From Saccharomonospora xinjiangensis XJ-54 (GTDB taxonomy: Bacteria; Actinomycetota; Actinomycetes; Mycobacteriales; Pseudonocardiaceae), in assembly GCF_000258175.1 (NCBI RefSeq), contig NZ_JH636049.1, positions 1,584,982 to 1,648,981 on the forward strand: a stretch of DNA of 64,000 bases, in the 5' to 3' direction. The position numbers were made by a program, and so were the translations under genes. This document shows, piece by piece, positions 36,850-46,125 of the stretch. The notes under the pieces were generated by a model that saw nothing but the letters and a program-made list of their open reading frames with translations, did not search any database and was not told the DNA's origin. Each line of letters opens with the position of its first letter. The first letter of the stretch is position 1.

Positions 36850-37368
36850 ATGGAGCCGGTCGAGATCAACGCGGGCGGGTACTACCTGCGCCAGTTCAGG
36901 GCGGATCGGCTCATGGACGATCGGCCCGCGCTCGTGGCGGCGTTCGCCGACCCGCTCATGCGACGGTTCGTGCCGGACTACACCATCGACACCCTCGACG
37001 CCGCAGGCGACTACGTGCGGCGCCGCGCCGAGGAGTGGCACTGTGACCGGCGCTACTCGTGGGCCATCGCCGAGCCCACCACGGGCGACCTGCTCGGCGA
37101 AGTGGGACTCAAAAACCTCGATCACGGCGGCGGCAACGCGGAGATAGCCGTGTGGATCGCCCCTTCAGCTCGGGGGAGAGGCATCGCGACGACCGCCGTG
37201 GACACGGTCGTGCGGTTCGGTTTCGGCGCGCTGGGGTTGCGGGAGATCGGCTACAACCACGATCCGGACAACGACGCCTCCCGCGCGGTGGCGCAGCGCT
37301 GCGGTTTCACGAGGGCGGGAAAGCAGGGCCGCGACCTGCGCTGGCACCGCCGCGCGGGCACGCCGTGA
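36850..37368 (+). CDS. GNAT family N-acetyltransferase (RimJ/RimL-like)
   Basis: 172 residues; the RimJ/L layout with DDRPALVAAFADPLMRRFV, GEVGLKN (beta4), AEIAVWIAPSARGRGIATTAV (acetyl-CoA loop RGRGIAT) and the NDASRAVAQRCGFTRAG ending (given in pieces). It may act on a protein N-terminus or an aminoglycoside-like substrate; not known. ATG at 36850, 19 bp after the response regulator; may be in the same operon. A hairpin follows at 37388. Confidence 0.85.
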   Translation: MEPVEINAGGYYLRQFRADRLMDDRPALVAAFADPLMRRFVPDYTIDTLDAAGDYVRRRAEEWHCDRRYSWAIAEPTTGDLLGEVGLKNLDHGGGNAEIAVWIAPSARGRGIATTAVDTVVRFGFGALGLREIGYNHDPDNDASRAVAQRCGFTRAGKQGRDLRWHRRAGTP

Positions 37369-37387
37369 GAGCCACCTAGATCGTGAA

Positions 37388-37419
37388 TGAGGGCCTCACA
37401 CCGCCGCGTGAAGCCCTCA
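37388..37419 (+). terminator. Hairpin between the acetyltransferase and glpD
   Basis: TGAGGGC-C-TCAC (37388-37399) pairs with GTGA-A-GCCCTCA (37408-37419) around an 8-nt loop, one mismatch. It lies in the 171-bp convergent gap between the GNAT gene and glpD. No T-run follows, so it may act as a bidirectional attenuating hairpin or be an extragenic palindrome. The rest of the gap shows nothing. Confidence 0.55.
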
Positions 37420-37539
37420 ACTCGCCCCGGCCAGGTCGTGCCTTCTCATCCGCGCGTTCGGTGGACGAGGTGACTTCGCGTTGGATCATGCCTCCTCGCC
37501 TGCGACCTCGCTCGGCTCACCGGCTGAGAAGGCTCCGGC

Positions 37540-39255
37540 TCAGCTCGCCGCGAGGTCGGCCAGCCCGGCCCTGGCCTCGGGTGCGGCCAGCCTTCGCGCG
37601 TCGGCGCCCTCGTCGTTGTCCTCCGTCTGCGACTCGCGTTCCGCGGTGACCCGCGCGCGGTACACCTCGACCTCCCTCGCCTTGGTCTCGGCGGACCAGC
37701 CGAGCACGTCACCCACGAGGTCGGCCACCTGCTCCGCGCAGTCCACGCCCCGGTGCGGGTACTCGATCGAGATGCGGGTGCGCCTGGCGAGCACGTCCTC
37801 CAGGTGTAGTGCCCCCTCGTGACTCGCCGCGTACACGGCCTCCACCCGCAGGTAGTCGGGCGCCGCGTCGATCGGCTTCAGCAGCTCCGGTTTGCCGTCG
37901 GCCTCGGCGAGCACCTCACCGACCAGTGACCCGTAGCGGTCGAGCAGATGCCGGATGCGGTAGGGGTGCAGACCGTGCCGGGCCGCGAGCTGGTCGGCCT
38001 GGTTCACCAGCGCGTGGTAGCCGTCAGCGCCCAGCAGCGGCACCTTGTCCGTGATGGACGACCTGGCGCGACCCGGCAGGTCGGCCGACGCCATGTCCAC
38101 CGCGTCGGCGGCCATGACGCGGTAGGTGGTGTACTTGCCGCCCGCGATGGCGACCAGCCCAGGAGCGACCCTCGCCACGGCGTGCTCCCGCGACAGTTTG
38201 GACGTCTCCTCGCTCTCCCCGGCCAGCAGCGGCCGCAGTCCCGCGTAGACCCCTTCGATGTCGTCGTGCGTCAGCGGGGTCGCGAGCACCTCGTTCACAT
38301 GGGACAGGATGTAGTCGATGTCGCTCTTCGTCGCGGCGGGGTGCGCGAGGTCGAGGTTCCAGTCGGTGTCGGTGGTGCCCACGATCCAGTGGTTGCTGCG
38401 CCACGGGATGACGAACAGCACCGACTTCTCCGTCCGCAGGATCAGACCGGTCTCCGACACGATCCGATCCCTCGGCACCACGATGTGCACACCCTTGCTT
38501 GCCCTGACCCGGAACCGCCCCCTGCTCCCCGCGAGGTGCTGGAGTTCGTCCGTCCACACTCCCGTGCAGTTGACCACAACCGACGCCCGCACGTCGGTCT
38601 CCCTGCCGTCCTCTACGTCACGCACCCTGACCCCGGAAACGCGGTCGGCCTCGCGGAGGAACTCCACGACCTGGGTAGAGGTCCGGACCACTGCCCCGTA
38701 GTGCGCGGCGGTGCGCGCCACCATCATCGTGTGCCGCGCGTCGTCGGCGGACGCGTCGTAGTACCGGATGCCGCCGATGAGAGCGCCACGTTTCAACGCG
38801 GGCACCATCCGCAACGCCCCCGCCCTCGTCAGGTGCTTCTGCCCCGGAACGGAACGGGCGCCGCCCATCGTGTCGTAGAGCAGCAGACCGGCCGCCGTGT
38901 ACGGGCGCTCCCACACCCGATGCGTCAGCGGGTAGAGGAAACTGACCGGCTTCACCAGGTGCGGCGCGATCGTCGTGAGCATCAGCTCCCGCTCCCGGAG
39001 CGCTTCCCGCACCAGTCCGAACTCGAGTTGTTCGAGGTAGCGGAGTCCACCGTGGAACAGCTTGCTCGACCGGCTCGACGTCCCCGAAGCCAGATCCCGC
39101 GCCTCCACGAGCGCGACCCGCAGACCCCGTGTGGCCGCGTCGAGGGCGGTGCCGACACCGACGACACCTCCACCCACGACGACGAGGTCGAAACTCTCGC
39201 TGCCCAGTCGCTGCCATGACTCCTCGCGGTCAGCCGGTCCCAACGACACAGTCAC
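37540..39255 (-). CDS. glpD: Glycerol-3-phosphate dehydrogenase (FAD, respiratory)
   Basis: Oxidises glycerol-3-phosphate to DHAP and passes electrons to quinone. 571 residues: FAD motif VVVGGGVVGVGTALDAA (residues about 25-41), GTSSRSSKLFHGGLRYLEQ, and the C-terminal DAO_C domain. GTG start at 39253-39255 behind GAGGAGG. Divergent from glpF-glpK across a 201-bp region with a direct repeat (39335-39354). Like GlpD2 (Rv3302c); the next genes downstream in mycobacteria, lpdA and others, are here too (43001). Confidence 0.95.
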   Translation of the reverse strand: MTVSLGPADREESWQRLGSESFDLVVVGGGVVGVGTALDAATRGLRVALVEARDLASGTSSRSSKLFHGGLRYLEQLEFGLVREALRERELMLTTIAPHLVKPVSFLYPLTHRVWERPYTAAGLLLYDTMGGARSVPGQKHLTRAGALRMVPALKRGALIGGIRYYDASADDARHTMMVARTAAHYGAVVRTSTQVVEFLREADRVSGVRVRDVEDGRETDVRASVVVNCTGVWTDELQHLAGSRGRFRVRASKGVHIVVPRDRIVSETGLILRTEKSVLFVIPWRSNHWIVGTTDTDWNLDLAHPAATKSDIDYILSHVNEVLATPLTHDDIEGVYAGLRPLLAGESEETSKLSREHAVARVAPGLVAIAGGKYTTYRVMAADAVDMASADLPGRARSSITDKVPLLGADGYHALVNQADQLAARHGLHPYRIRHLLDRYGSLVGEVLAEADGKPELLKPIDAAPDYLRVEAVYAASHEGALHLEDVLARRTRISIEYPHRGVDCAEQVADLVGDVLGWSAETKAREVEVYRARVTAERESQTEDNDEGADARRLAAPEARAGLADLAAS

Positions 39256-39334
39256 ACTCGCCTCCTCGTCATGGCCTCACCGTCGGATTCCTGGCACCCT
39301 ACGGCCCTTTATTGAGCTTCCCACGTTCCGCTGT

Positions 39335-39354
39335 GGGCAATCAGGGGCAATCAG
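39335..39354. promoter_or_regulatory. Tandem 10-bp repeat in the glpD-glpF divergent promoter
   Basis: GGGCAATCAG occurs twice back to back (39335-39344 and 39345-39354), centred between glpD and glpF. The 10-bp spacing puts the copies on the same face of DNA, as for an IclR/GylR- or DeoR-type glycerol regulator site. No regulator gene is in the neighbourhood. Confidence 0.4.
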
Positions 39355-39456
39355 CTTCGGGAAGGCTGCGCCGTTCAGATGTTGTTTGGTCGGTGTCGGC
39401 GGAGCACGATGAGGGCAGGGATAACGACGTCCCGGCTGAAGGCGGAGGTGTGTGGC

Positions 39457-40410
39457 ATGAGTGTGAAGGACACCCGTCACCAGACCAGCAGCTTGGCCAG
39501 ACTCCGATCGAGTACCGGCGGGGAGTTGCTGGCCGAGTTCCTCGGCACGGCGGTGCTGATTCTGCTCGGCACAGGTTCGGTCGCCGTGGCGCTCGCCGGT
39601 CTACCCGGATCAGGACGGCAGATGGACGCCTTCGGTCCGGGAAACTGGTTGATCATCGCATTCGGATGGGGGCTCGCCGTCACGTTCGCCGTGTACGTGG
39701 CGGGCGGGGTCAGTGGTGCCCACATCAACCCCGCGGTGACGCTGGCGTTCGCGGTGCGGCGGCAGTTCCCCTGGGTGAAAGTGGTGCCGTACTGGATCGC
39801 ACAGGTCGTCGGCGCCTTCGCGGGTGCGGCCGTCGTGTACTGGGTGTACGCGGATGCGATCAACGCGTTCAACGCGGCGGAGGGCTTCGCGGACAGAGCC
39901 GAGTCGGTACCGAGTTTCTCCATCTTCGCGACCTTCCCCGCCGAGTACTTCGGAGGTGGGGTCTGGGGTCCGTTGTTCGACCAGATCGTCGGTACGGCCA
40001 TCCTGGTTCTGGCCATCGCGTCCCTCATCGACAGCCGTAACCAGGCGCCACAAAGCAACTTCGCACCGTGGGTCATCGGATTCGTCGTCACCGCCATCGG
40101 GTTGAGTTTCGGCACCAACGCCGGTTACGCCATCAACCCGGCTCGTGACTTCGGTCCCCGCCTGCTGGCCTACTTCGCGGGATGGGGCGAGGCCGCGCTG
40201 CCGGGCAACGGGGAGTGGTTCAGCAACTACTGGTGGATTCCGATCGCGGGCCCGCTCATCGGCGGTGTCGTCGGCATCCTCGTCTACGACCTGTTCATCG
40301 GCCAGGTCCTCAAGGCGAGGGAGATGCTCCCCGGTGTGGTCGAGGCGCCCCCGCCCGGCCGGGTTCCCGAGCCCACCGACGAGACCGAAACCCGCAAGTC
40401 CACCGAGTGA
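39457..40410 (+). CDS. glpF: Glycerol facilitator (MIP/aquaporin family)
   Basis: 317 residues, six TM helices, with both NPA boxes: [10 protein letters not shown] and [13 protein letters not shown]; the latter's Asp after Ala-Arg and the long middle insert favour a glycerol facilitator over a water channel. C-terminal tail is Pro/Glu-rich. ATG at 39457 follows GGCGGAGG; the frame starts earlier (39379) without family sequence. Operon with glpK, 29 bp downstream. Confidence 0.94.
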   Translation: MSVKDTRHQTSSLARLRSSTGGELLAEFLGTAVLILLGTGSVAVALAGLPGSGRQMDAFGPGNWLIIAFGWGLAVTFAVYVAGGVSGAHINPAVTLAFAVRRQFPWVKVVPYWIAQVVGAFAGAAVVYWVYADAINAFNAAEGFADRAESVPSFSIFATFPAEYFGGGVWGPLFDQIVGTAILVLAIASLIDSRNQAPQSNFAPWVIGFVVTAIGLSFGTNAGYAINPARDFGPRLLAYFAGWGEAALPGNGEWFSNYWWIPIAGPLIGGVVGILVYDLFIGQVLKAREMLPGVVEAPPPGRVPEPTDETETRKSTE

Positions 40411-40439
40411 CCGGCGGGAACCCCGAGGAAAGGACACTG

Positions 40440-41954
40440 ATGGCTTCGTACGTCGCCGCGATCGACCAGGGCACCACGTCCACGCGCACGATGATTTTCG
40501 ACCACTCAGGACAGGTCGTGGCATCGGACCAGCGGGAACACAAGCAGATCTTTCCCAAGGCAGGCTGGGTCGAGCACGACGCGGAGGAGATCTGGGCCAA
40601 CACCAGGGCCACCGCGGCTGGCGCGCTCGCCAACGCGGATCTCACCGCGGCCGACATCACCGCCGTCGGCATCACCAACCAGCGCGAGACCACGCTGGTG
40701 TGGGACCGTAAGACCGGTAAACCCGTCTACAACGCCATCGTCTGGCAGGACACCCGAACCGACCGCATCATCGGCGAACTCGGCGCGCTCGGCGGCGGGC
40801 AGGAACGCTACCGCGACCGCACCGGGTTGCCGCTGGCCACGTACTTCTCCGGCCCGAAGATCAAGTGGATTCTGGACAACGTGGAGGGTGCGCGCGAGCG
40901 CGCGGAGAACGGCGATCTGCTGTTCGGCAACATGGACACCTGGGTGTTGTGGAACATGACCGGCGGCGTGAACGGCGGCATCCACGTCACCGATCCCACC
41001 AACGCGTCGCGCACGCTGCTGATGGATCTCGACACGCTCGCCTGGGACGAGAGCATCGCCGCCGACATGGGCATTCCGATGTCCATGCTGCCCGAGATCC
41101 GGTCGTCGTCCGAGACGTACGGCACCACCCGCGAGCGGGGCGCGCTCGGCGGCGTGCCGATCGCGGGCATCCTCGGCGACCAGCAGGCGGCCACGTTCGG
41201 GCAGGCATGTCTTGCCGTCGGCGAGGCCAAGAACACCTACGGCACCGGCAACTTCGTGCTGCTCAACACGGGCACCGACAAGGTCATGTCGCAGAACGGT
41301 CTGCTCACCACCGTCTGCTACAAGATCGGCTCGAACGACACCGTGTACGCGCTGGAAGGCTCCATCGCCGTCACCGGATCACTGGTGCAGTGGTTGCGCG
41401 ACAACCTCAAGATGATCGGTTCGGCCGCCGAGATCGAGGAACACGCCCGCACCGTGGAGGACAACGGCGGAGCGTACTTCGTGCCCGCGTTCTCCGGCCT
41501 GTTCGCGCCGTACTGGCGTTCCGACGCACGGGGCGCGATCGTCGGCCTCACCCGGTATGTCAACAAGGGACACCTCGCCCGTGCCGTGCTCGAAGCGACG
41601 GCGTTCCAGAGCCGCGAGGTGATCGACGCGATGAACGCCGACTCGGGCGTTCCGCTGAAGAGCCTCAAGGTGGACGGCGGCATGGTCGTCAACGACCTGC
41701 TCATGCAATTCCAGGCCGACATCCTCGGCGTCTCGGTGATCCGGCCGAAGGTCAACGAGACCACCGCGCTCGGAGCCGCCTACGCCGCCGGGCTCGCCGT
41801 CGGGTTCTGGGAGAGCGAGGACGACATCCGCACCAACTGGGCCGAGGACAAGCGCTGGGAACCGAGCATGGACGAGGCCCGGCGCGAACGGGAGTACCGC
41901 AACTGGAAGAAGGCTGTCACCAGGACCTTCGACTGGGTCGAGGACGGCGGCTGA
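40440..41954 (+). CDS. glpK: Glycerol kinase
   Basis: ATP-dependent phosphorylation of glycerol taken up by GlpF. 504 residues: [19 protein letters not shown] (phosphate loop, given in pieces [16 protein letters not shown]), NQRETT, WQDTRT, and the signature [17 protein letters not shown] (pieces). ATG at 40440 behind GAGGAAAGGA. Last gene of the glpF-glpK operon; a strong terminator hairpin follows. Confidence 0.96.
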   Translation: MASYVAAIDQGTTSTRTMIFDHSGQVVASDQREHKQIFPKAGWVEHDAEEIWANTRATAAGALANADLTAADITAVGITNQRETTLVWDRKTGKPVYNAIVWQDTRTDRIIGELGALGGGQERYRDRTGLPLATYFSGPKIKWILDNVEGARERAENGDLLFGNMDTWVLWNMTGGVNGGIHVTDPTNASRTLLMDLDTLAWDESIAADMGIPMSMLPEIRSSSETYGTTRERGALGGVPIAGILGDQQAATFGQACLAVGEAKNTYGTGNFVLLNTGTDKVMSQNGLLTTVCYKIGSNDTVYALEGSIAVTGSLVQWLRDNLKMIGSAAEIEEHARTVEDNGGAYFVPAFSGLFAPYWRSDARGAIVGLTRYVNKGHLARAVLEATAFQSREVIDAMNADSGVPLKSLKVDGGMVVNDLLMQFQADILGVSVIRPKVNETTALGAAYAAGLAVGFWESEDDIRTNWAEDKRWEPSMDEARREREYRNWKKAVTRTFDWVEDGG

Positions 41955-41976
41955 CAATCGGCTGCCAGTCAGCTGG

Positions 41977-42009
41977 GAAGCCGGGCGGGGACACTCCCTG
42001 CCCGGCTTC
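41977..42009 (+). terminator. Terminator hairpin after glpK
   Basis: GAAGCCGGGC (41977-41986) pairs perfectly with GCCCGGCTTC (42000-42009), with further GGG/CCC pairing inside. It starts 23 bp after the glpK stop. As it is convergent with the VOC gene it may stop transcription from both sides. Its right arm runs into the 17-bp repeat array. Confidence 0.85.
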
Positions 42010-42055
42010 TCACTGTTCGCTGCTTCTCACTGTTCGCTGCTTCTCACTGTTCGCT
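42005..42055 (-). repeat. 17-bp tandem repeat, three perfect copies, covering the VOC stop codon
   Basis: GCTTCTCACTGTTCGCT occurs three times head to tail (42005-42021, 42022-42038, 42039-42055). The third copy holds the stop codon of the VOC gene, and the first shares the right arm of the glpK terminator. Perfect identity suggests recent slippage duplication. Confidence 0.95.
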
Positions 42056-42835
42056 GTCCGGCTCGGCGACCACCGTGATCACCGAGAAGGCCACGCCTTG
42101 GTTGTCGGCGACGGCGGCCATCCGCCCGTACGGGCTGTCGGTGGGCGGCGAGGTCACCGTGCCGCCGAGCTCGGCGACCCTGTTCACCGTCGCGTCCGGG
42201 TCGGACACACCGAAGTACGACATCCAATGCGGTGGCACGTCCTCCGGTGTGCCTTCGGGAAGAAGGCCCACTCCGCCGACGATGCGGTCGCCGACCACCA
42301 ACGTGGCGTAGGTGAAGTCCTCTTCATCGAGGTCCTGCACGGTGTAGCCGAACACGCGCCGGTAGAACTCCTTGGCCTGCTCGAAGTCGCGCGTCATGCA
42401 CTCGTTCCAGATCAGCGCCGATGGCGCGCCGGTGAGCTGCGCTCCGATGGTGTTTCCTGCCTGCCACAAGCCGAACACCGCGCCTGCCGGGTCGGCTGCG
42501 ATGGCCATCCGGCCCTCGGTCATCACGTCCATGGGTTCGGCCATCAGCCGTCCGCCCGCCTCGACGACGCGTGAGGCCGTGGCGTCCACATCGGCGGTGG
42601 CGAGATAGGTGGTCCAGACCGGCGGTGCCGGTGAGCCGGGCGCGGTCCCTCCGATCCCGGCCACCACGCGCCCGTCCACCGAGCACATCAGATAGTTGCC
42701 TGCCTCGTCCCCCTGGTCGGCGAAGTCCCAGCCGAACAGAGCACCGTAGAAATCCATGGCCATGCGGGGGTCGGGCACCATGAGATCAACCCAGCACGGG
42801 GTTCCCTCGGGGTACGGCGTGTCGCGGACGACCAT
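42044..42835 (-). CDS. VOC family protein, two glyoxalase-like domains
   Basis: 263 residues. Two vicinal-oxygen-chelate repeats: the first starts at GTPCWVDLMVPDPRMAMDFYGALFGW (pieces GTPCWVDLMV, FYGALFGW), the second at SALIWNECMTRDFEQAKEFYRRVFGY (pieces). Both have the usual beta-alpha-beta-beta-beta fold and FYxxxFG motif. Members act as glyoxalases, dioxygenases or binding proteins for antibiotics; the role here is unknown. The 3' end lies inside the 17-bp repeat array. Start ATG at 42835. Confidence 0.86.
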   Translation of the reverse strand: MVVRDTPYPEGTPCWVDLMVPDPRMAMDFYGALFGWDFADQGDEAGNYLMCSVDGRVVAGIGGTAPGSPAPPVWTTYLATADVDATASRVVEAGGRLMAEPMDVMTEGRMAIAADPAGAVFGLWQAGNTIGAQLTGAPSALIWNECMTRDFEQAKEFYRRVFGYTVQDLDEEDFTYATLVVGDRIVGGVGLLPEGTPEDVPPHWMSYFGVSDPDATVNRVAELGGTVTSPPTDSPYGRMAAVADNQGVAFSVITVVAEPDSEQ

Positions 42836-43000
42836 CGCTTTTGCTCCTCACTGAGCTGGCGGCTGTCCGGCGACAGCGTGACGCCGTCACCGTGCCTTCC
42901 AGCATGGGAGGCCACCCCGAAGGTCGCAAAACGGCCACGACGGGTGGCGGCCCCTCGGCCGTCGGTCCTGGTCGCCGGTCGAGGCCGCCGGTCGAGGCCG

Positions 43001-44401
43001 TCAGTCGAGGTCGTCGTGACGCATCAACTGGCGGCCCGCCTCGGTGATCGACCCGGACAGCGAGGGGTAGACCGAGAAGGTCAGCGCCAGGTTGTCCACC
43101 GTGAGCTGGTTCTGCACGGCCAGCGCGATGGGCAGGATCAGCTCGCTCGCGCTCGGCCCCACGACGACACCGCCGACGACGACACCGGTCGCGGGACGGC
43201 AGAACAGCTTCACGAAACCGTGGCGGACACCCTCCATCTTGGCGCGGGCGTTCGTGGACAGCGGCAACATGATCGTCCGGGCGGGTACCTCGCCCGCGTC
43301 GATGGCCTGCTGGCTCACCCCCACCGTGGCGATCTCGGGGTGGGTGAACACGTTGGCGGCCACCGTGCGGAGCCGGATCGGCGCCACGCCTTCGCCGAGG
43401 GCGTGCCACATCGCGATACGTCCCTGCATGCTCGCCACCGAGGCCAGCATGAGCACGCCCGTGCAGTCACCGGCCGCGTACACGCCGGGAGCGCTCGTGC
43501 GCGACACGCGGTCCACGGTGATGAAGCCGCCGGGGCCGGGCTCGATACCGACCCGTTCGAGGCCGATGTCGGAGGTGTTGGGCACGGAACCCACGGTCAT
43601 GAGCGCGTGGCTGGCCTCGATCTGCCTGCCGTCGGTGAGGTGGACGATCACACCGTCGGCCGTGCGCTCGACGCGATCGGCCCTCGCGTGCTTCACCACC
43701 GTGGTGCCCCGCCTGGAGAACACCTCCTCCAGCACCGCCGCCGCGTCGGCGTCCTCGTGTGGCAGCACCCGATCACGGCTCGACACCACCGTGACCTTGA
43801 CGCCCATCTCGGTGTAGGCGGAGGCGAACTCCGCGCCCGTCACGCCCGATCCGACGACGGCGAGGTGCTCCGGCAGCGTGGGCAGGCTGTAGAGCTGCCG
43901 CCAGTCCAGGATCCGCTCACCGTCCGGCACGGCGCCGGGCAGCACCCTTGGCGTCGCACCCGTGGCCACGAGCACCACGTCGGCTTCGAAGACCTCCTCC
44001 TCCTCGCCGTCCTGGCGGGTCACCCCGACCTTGTGGGTCGCGAGCCCGGGCTCGGTGTCCCGGAACCGGGCTGTGCCGTTGATCACGCGCACGCCTTCCC
44101 GCTGCACGCGCGCCCTGATGTCGGCCGACTGCGCGAGCGCCAGCCCACGCACCCTGCCGTGCACGGTCGGCAGGTCTATGCCTGCCGGATCGGCCTTGAT
44201 ACCCAGCTCGGAGAAGCCCTTCAGGCTCGCCCTCGCGCCGGACGAGGCGATGAACGTCTTCGAGGGAACGCAGTCGTACAGCACACACGCGCCGCCAAGA
44301 CCGTCGCGCTCGACCACGGTGACATCGGCGTCGTGTTGCGCCGCGACCAGCGCCGCCTCGTAACCGGCCGGACCGCCCCCCATGATCACGATCTTGGTCA
44401 A
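43001..44401 (-). CDS. lpdA: NAD(P)H quinone reductase / LpdA-type flavoprotein
   Basis: 466 residues, very like LpdA (Rv3303c): TKIVIMGGGPAGYEAALVAAQ (given in pieces), GGACVLYDCVPSK (the usual redox disulfide CxxxxC of lipoamide dehydrogenases is altered to C-x4-C in GACVLYDC), ATGATPRV, GSGVTGAEF, and YAAGDC. It reduces quinones with NAD(P)H rather than lipoamide. Start is a TTG at 44399-44401 with GAGGAGG 9 nt upstream; no ATG/GTG fits and the frame upstream is not family-like. Divergent from a gamma-glutamylcyclotransferase, as in M. tuberculosis. Confidence 0.93.
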   Translation of the reverse strand: MTKIVIMGGGPAGYEAALVAAQHDADVTVVERDGLGGACVLYDCVPSKTFIASSGARASLKGFSELGIKADPAGIDLPTVHGRVRGLALAQSADIRARVQREGVRVINGTARFRDTEPGLATHKVGVTRQDGEEEEVFEADVVLVATGATPRVLPGAVPDGERILDWRQLYSLPTLPEHLAVVGSGVTGAEFASAYTEMGVKVTVVSSRDRVLPHEDADAAAVLEEVFSRRGTTVVKHARADRVERTADGVIVHLTDGRQIEASHALMTVGSVPNTSDIGLERVGIEPGPGGFITVDRVSRTSAPGVYAAGDCTGVLMLASVASMQGRIAMWHALGEGVAPIRLRTVAANVFTHPEIATVGVSQQAIDAGEVPARTIMLPLSTNARAKMEGVRHGFVKLFCRPATGVVVGGVVVGPSASELILPIALAVQNQLTVDNLALTFSVYPSLSGSITEAGRQLMRHDDLD

Positions 44402-44500
44402 CTTCGTTCCCTCCTCGACACCCGCACTGCACCCCAACTCTATGTGGGGACACGCGGAGTGCATCCGCTCGGGTGACGCACCGGTCGCTACCCTGGGAGC

Positions 44501-44953
44501 GTGCCCCTCTATGCCGCGTACGGGTCCAACATGGATCCCACCCAGATGACGGAGCGAGCCCCGCACTCGCCGATGGCGGGCACCGGCTGGCTGGAAGGCT
44601 GGCGGCTCACCTTCGGCGGTGAGGACCTGAACTGGGAAGGCGCGCTCGCCACCATCGTCGAGGACCCCGGATCGCGGGTCTTCGTCGTGCTCTACGACGT
44701 CACACCGCTCGACGAGTCGAGGCTCGACCAGTGGGAGGGCGGCGAACTCGGGTTGCACAACAAGATCAGGCTCCGGGTGCAGACCATGGACGGATCGGCC
44801 CTGGCCTGGCTGTACGTCCTCGACGCCTACGAGGGCGGGTTGCCCTCGGCGCGCTATCTCGGGGTGCTGGCCGATGCGGCCGAAGCGGCGGGTGCCCCCG
44901 CCGACTACGTCGATGACCTACGCACCCGCCCCTGCAAACGCATAGGCCCATAA
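44501..44953 (+). CDS. Gamma-glutamylcyclotransferase-like (AIG2/GGCT fold)
   Basis: 150 residues. N-terminal YAAYGSNMDP is the YGSN substrate-binding loop of the GGCT fold; LYDVTPLDESRLDQWEGG holds the catalytic Glu region and YVLDAYEG follows. The product cyclises a gamma-glutamyl group to 5-oxoproline or belongs to a related acyl-transfer enzyme; substrate unknown. GTG start. Homologue of Rv3304. Its TAA abuts repeat array 2. Confidence 0.88.
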   Translation: MPLYAAYGSNMDPTQMTERAPHSPMAGTGWLEGWRLTFGGEDLNWEGALATIVEDPGSRVFVVLYDVTPLDESRLDQWEGGELGLHNKIRLRVQTMDGSALAWLYVLDAYEGGLPSARYLGVLADAAEAAGAPADYVDDLRTRPCKRIGP

Positions 44954-44954
44954 C

Positions 44955-45153
44955 CGCACTTCATGCACGCGTGTCCGCACTTCATGCACGCGTGTCCGCA
45001 CTTCATGCACGCGTGTCCGCACTTCATGCACGCGTGTCCGCAGCCTACGGCGCGGACACGCCAACCCCACGTACCGAAACTGCCAACACCCGCACATAGC
45101 CTGCGGACACGAGCGCACAGGCTACAAACACCCGTACATAGCCTGCGGACACG
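44955..45153. repeat. 21-bp repeat array 2 with an orientation switch
   Basis: Four perfect units of 21 bp at 44955-44975, 44976-44996, 44997-45017 and 45018-45038 with core CGCACTTCATGCACGCGTG (the reverse complement of array 1 units). From about 45045 the orientation flips: GCGGACACG, GCCAACACC, GCGGACACG, ACAAACACC and GCGGACACG recur about every 21-22 bp to 45153. The array fills the 202-bp gap between the GGCT gene and the DUF559 gene stop. No gene seen within. Confidence 0.9.
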
Positions 45154-45155
45154 GC

Positions 45156-46043
45156 TCAGCGGGAACGGTCGTTGAAGGCCCGCTCCAGCTCACCCAGGAC
45201 CCGCGACGGATCACGAAGGTCCTGCGCCCTCGCCCGGATCACCTGCCAACCTCGGCCCGAAAGCCTCCGATCGCGCTCGGCGTCGTAGGCGGCCCGGCCT
45301 TCGTGAGCGTCGTAGCCGTCGTACTCCAAGGCGATCCGCCATGACTCCCAAGCCAGGTCGAGTACGTAGAGCAACCGCCCATCCACCGTCTGCACGGGAA
45401 ATTGGGCCTCCGGAACGGGAAACCCGGCCTCCACCACGATCATCAACAACGAACTCTCCGGTGGTGAATCCGCGCGTCCCGTGGCGAGTTCGGTGAGCGC
45501 AAGAGCTCTCGCGACGTGACGCCGGTCGTCACGCGCGGCGAGGCGCTCCCTCACGGCCGACCGGAACGTTTCCGGGTCGTCGTGGCGCCGCAACACCTCG
45601 TCGAGGCACCCGAACGCCACGCGCTTGTCGCCGTCGCACAACTGCTCCGACACGGCGAGGTCCAGCGCGAACACGGGAAGTCCTCCGATTTCGACGACGT
45701 CGCCCGCTTCGTATCGGTTCTGGTGTCTCACCAGCCCCCGCCGCGATCGCGCCGACCGCGAGTATGGCACCGTGACATGGACAGGACCGGTGTCACTCAC
45801 GGCGGCACATCCGTGCAGGGCCAGCGCCGTAGGCCCCGAGATCACCACGGGGTGACCGACGAACAACACGGCCGCCTCGGCACGGGTGCGGACGTCACCG
45901 AGGTCGGCCGTCCGCACCACGACCCCTCGCCATGGTTGGGTCAACGTCCCGGCGTCGAGGGCCGTCCGCAGAGCCCGCTCACCCATGACGGCGGCAGCTT
46001 CCCGCCGCGAGACGGCCCCTCGAACTCCCCAGTTCTGCGACAT
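45156..46043 (-). CDS. DUF559 endonuclease-fold protein with AbiEi-like N-terminus
   Basis: 295 residues. The first about 90 residues resemble AbiEi-type antitoxin domains (VSRREAAAVMG helix-turn-helix, TQPWRGVVVRTAD, SGPTALALHG). The C-terminus has the DUF559 Vsr-like nuclease core (LDLAWESWRIALEYDGYDAH, then RRLSGRGWQVIRARAQDL; conserved Glu/Asp and the Trp). ATG at 46041-46043 has GGAGG only 1-2 nt before it. It is enclosed by 21-bp repeat arrays on both sides and preceded by a DnaA-box-like palindrome. Role unknown; common accessory gene in actinobacteria. Confidence 0.75.
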   Translation of the reverse strand: MSQNWGVRGAVSRREAAAVMGERALRTALDAGTLTQPWRGVVVRTADLGDVRTRAEAAVLFVGHPVVISGPTALALHGCAAVSDTGPVHVTVPYSRSARSRRGLVRHQNRYEAGDVVEIGGLPVFALDLAVSEQLCDGDKRVAFGCLDEVLRRHDDPETFRSAVRERLAARDDRRHVARALALTELATGRADSPPESSLLMIVVEAGFPVPEAQFPVQTVDGRLLYVLDLAWESWRIALEYDGYDAHEGRAAYDAERDRRLSGRGWQVIRARAQDLRDPSRVLGELERAFNDRSR

Positions 46044-46082
46044 TCCTCCAGGCTGACCGTCCGCGGAGCACCACGCCACTCC

Positions 46083-46122
46083 CTGTCCACAGCCTGTGGA
46101 CAACTCGCGAACCTGTGGACAA
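46083..46122. promoter_or_regulatory. Cluster of DnaA-box-like sequences and a 9-bp palindrome upstream of the DUF559 gene
   Basis: Two perfect TTGTCCACA sites on the minus strand (TGTGGACAA at 46095-46103 and 46114-46122) and one near match CTGTCCACA (46083-46091). TTGTCCACA is the preferred DnaA box of high-GC actinobacteria. The first two form a perfect palindrome TGTCCACAG-C-CTGTGGACA (46084-46102). It lies 40-80 bp upstream of the DUF559 start, so an operator is equally possible. Confidence 0.5.
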
Positions 46123-46125
46123 CTC

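Noticed and set aside
46083..46122. Chromosome origin oriC
   Set aside because: No dnaA or dnaN nearby and only three boxes; a real actinobacterial oriC has many.
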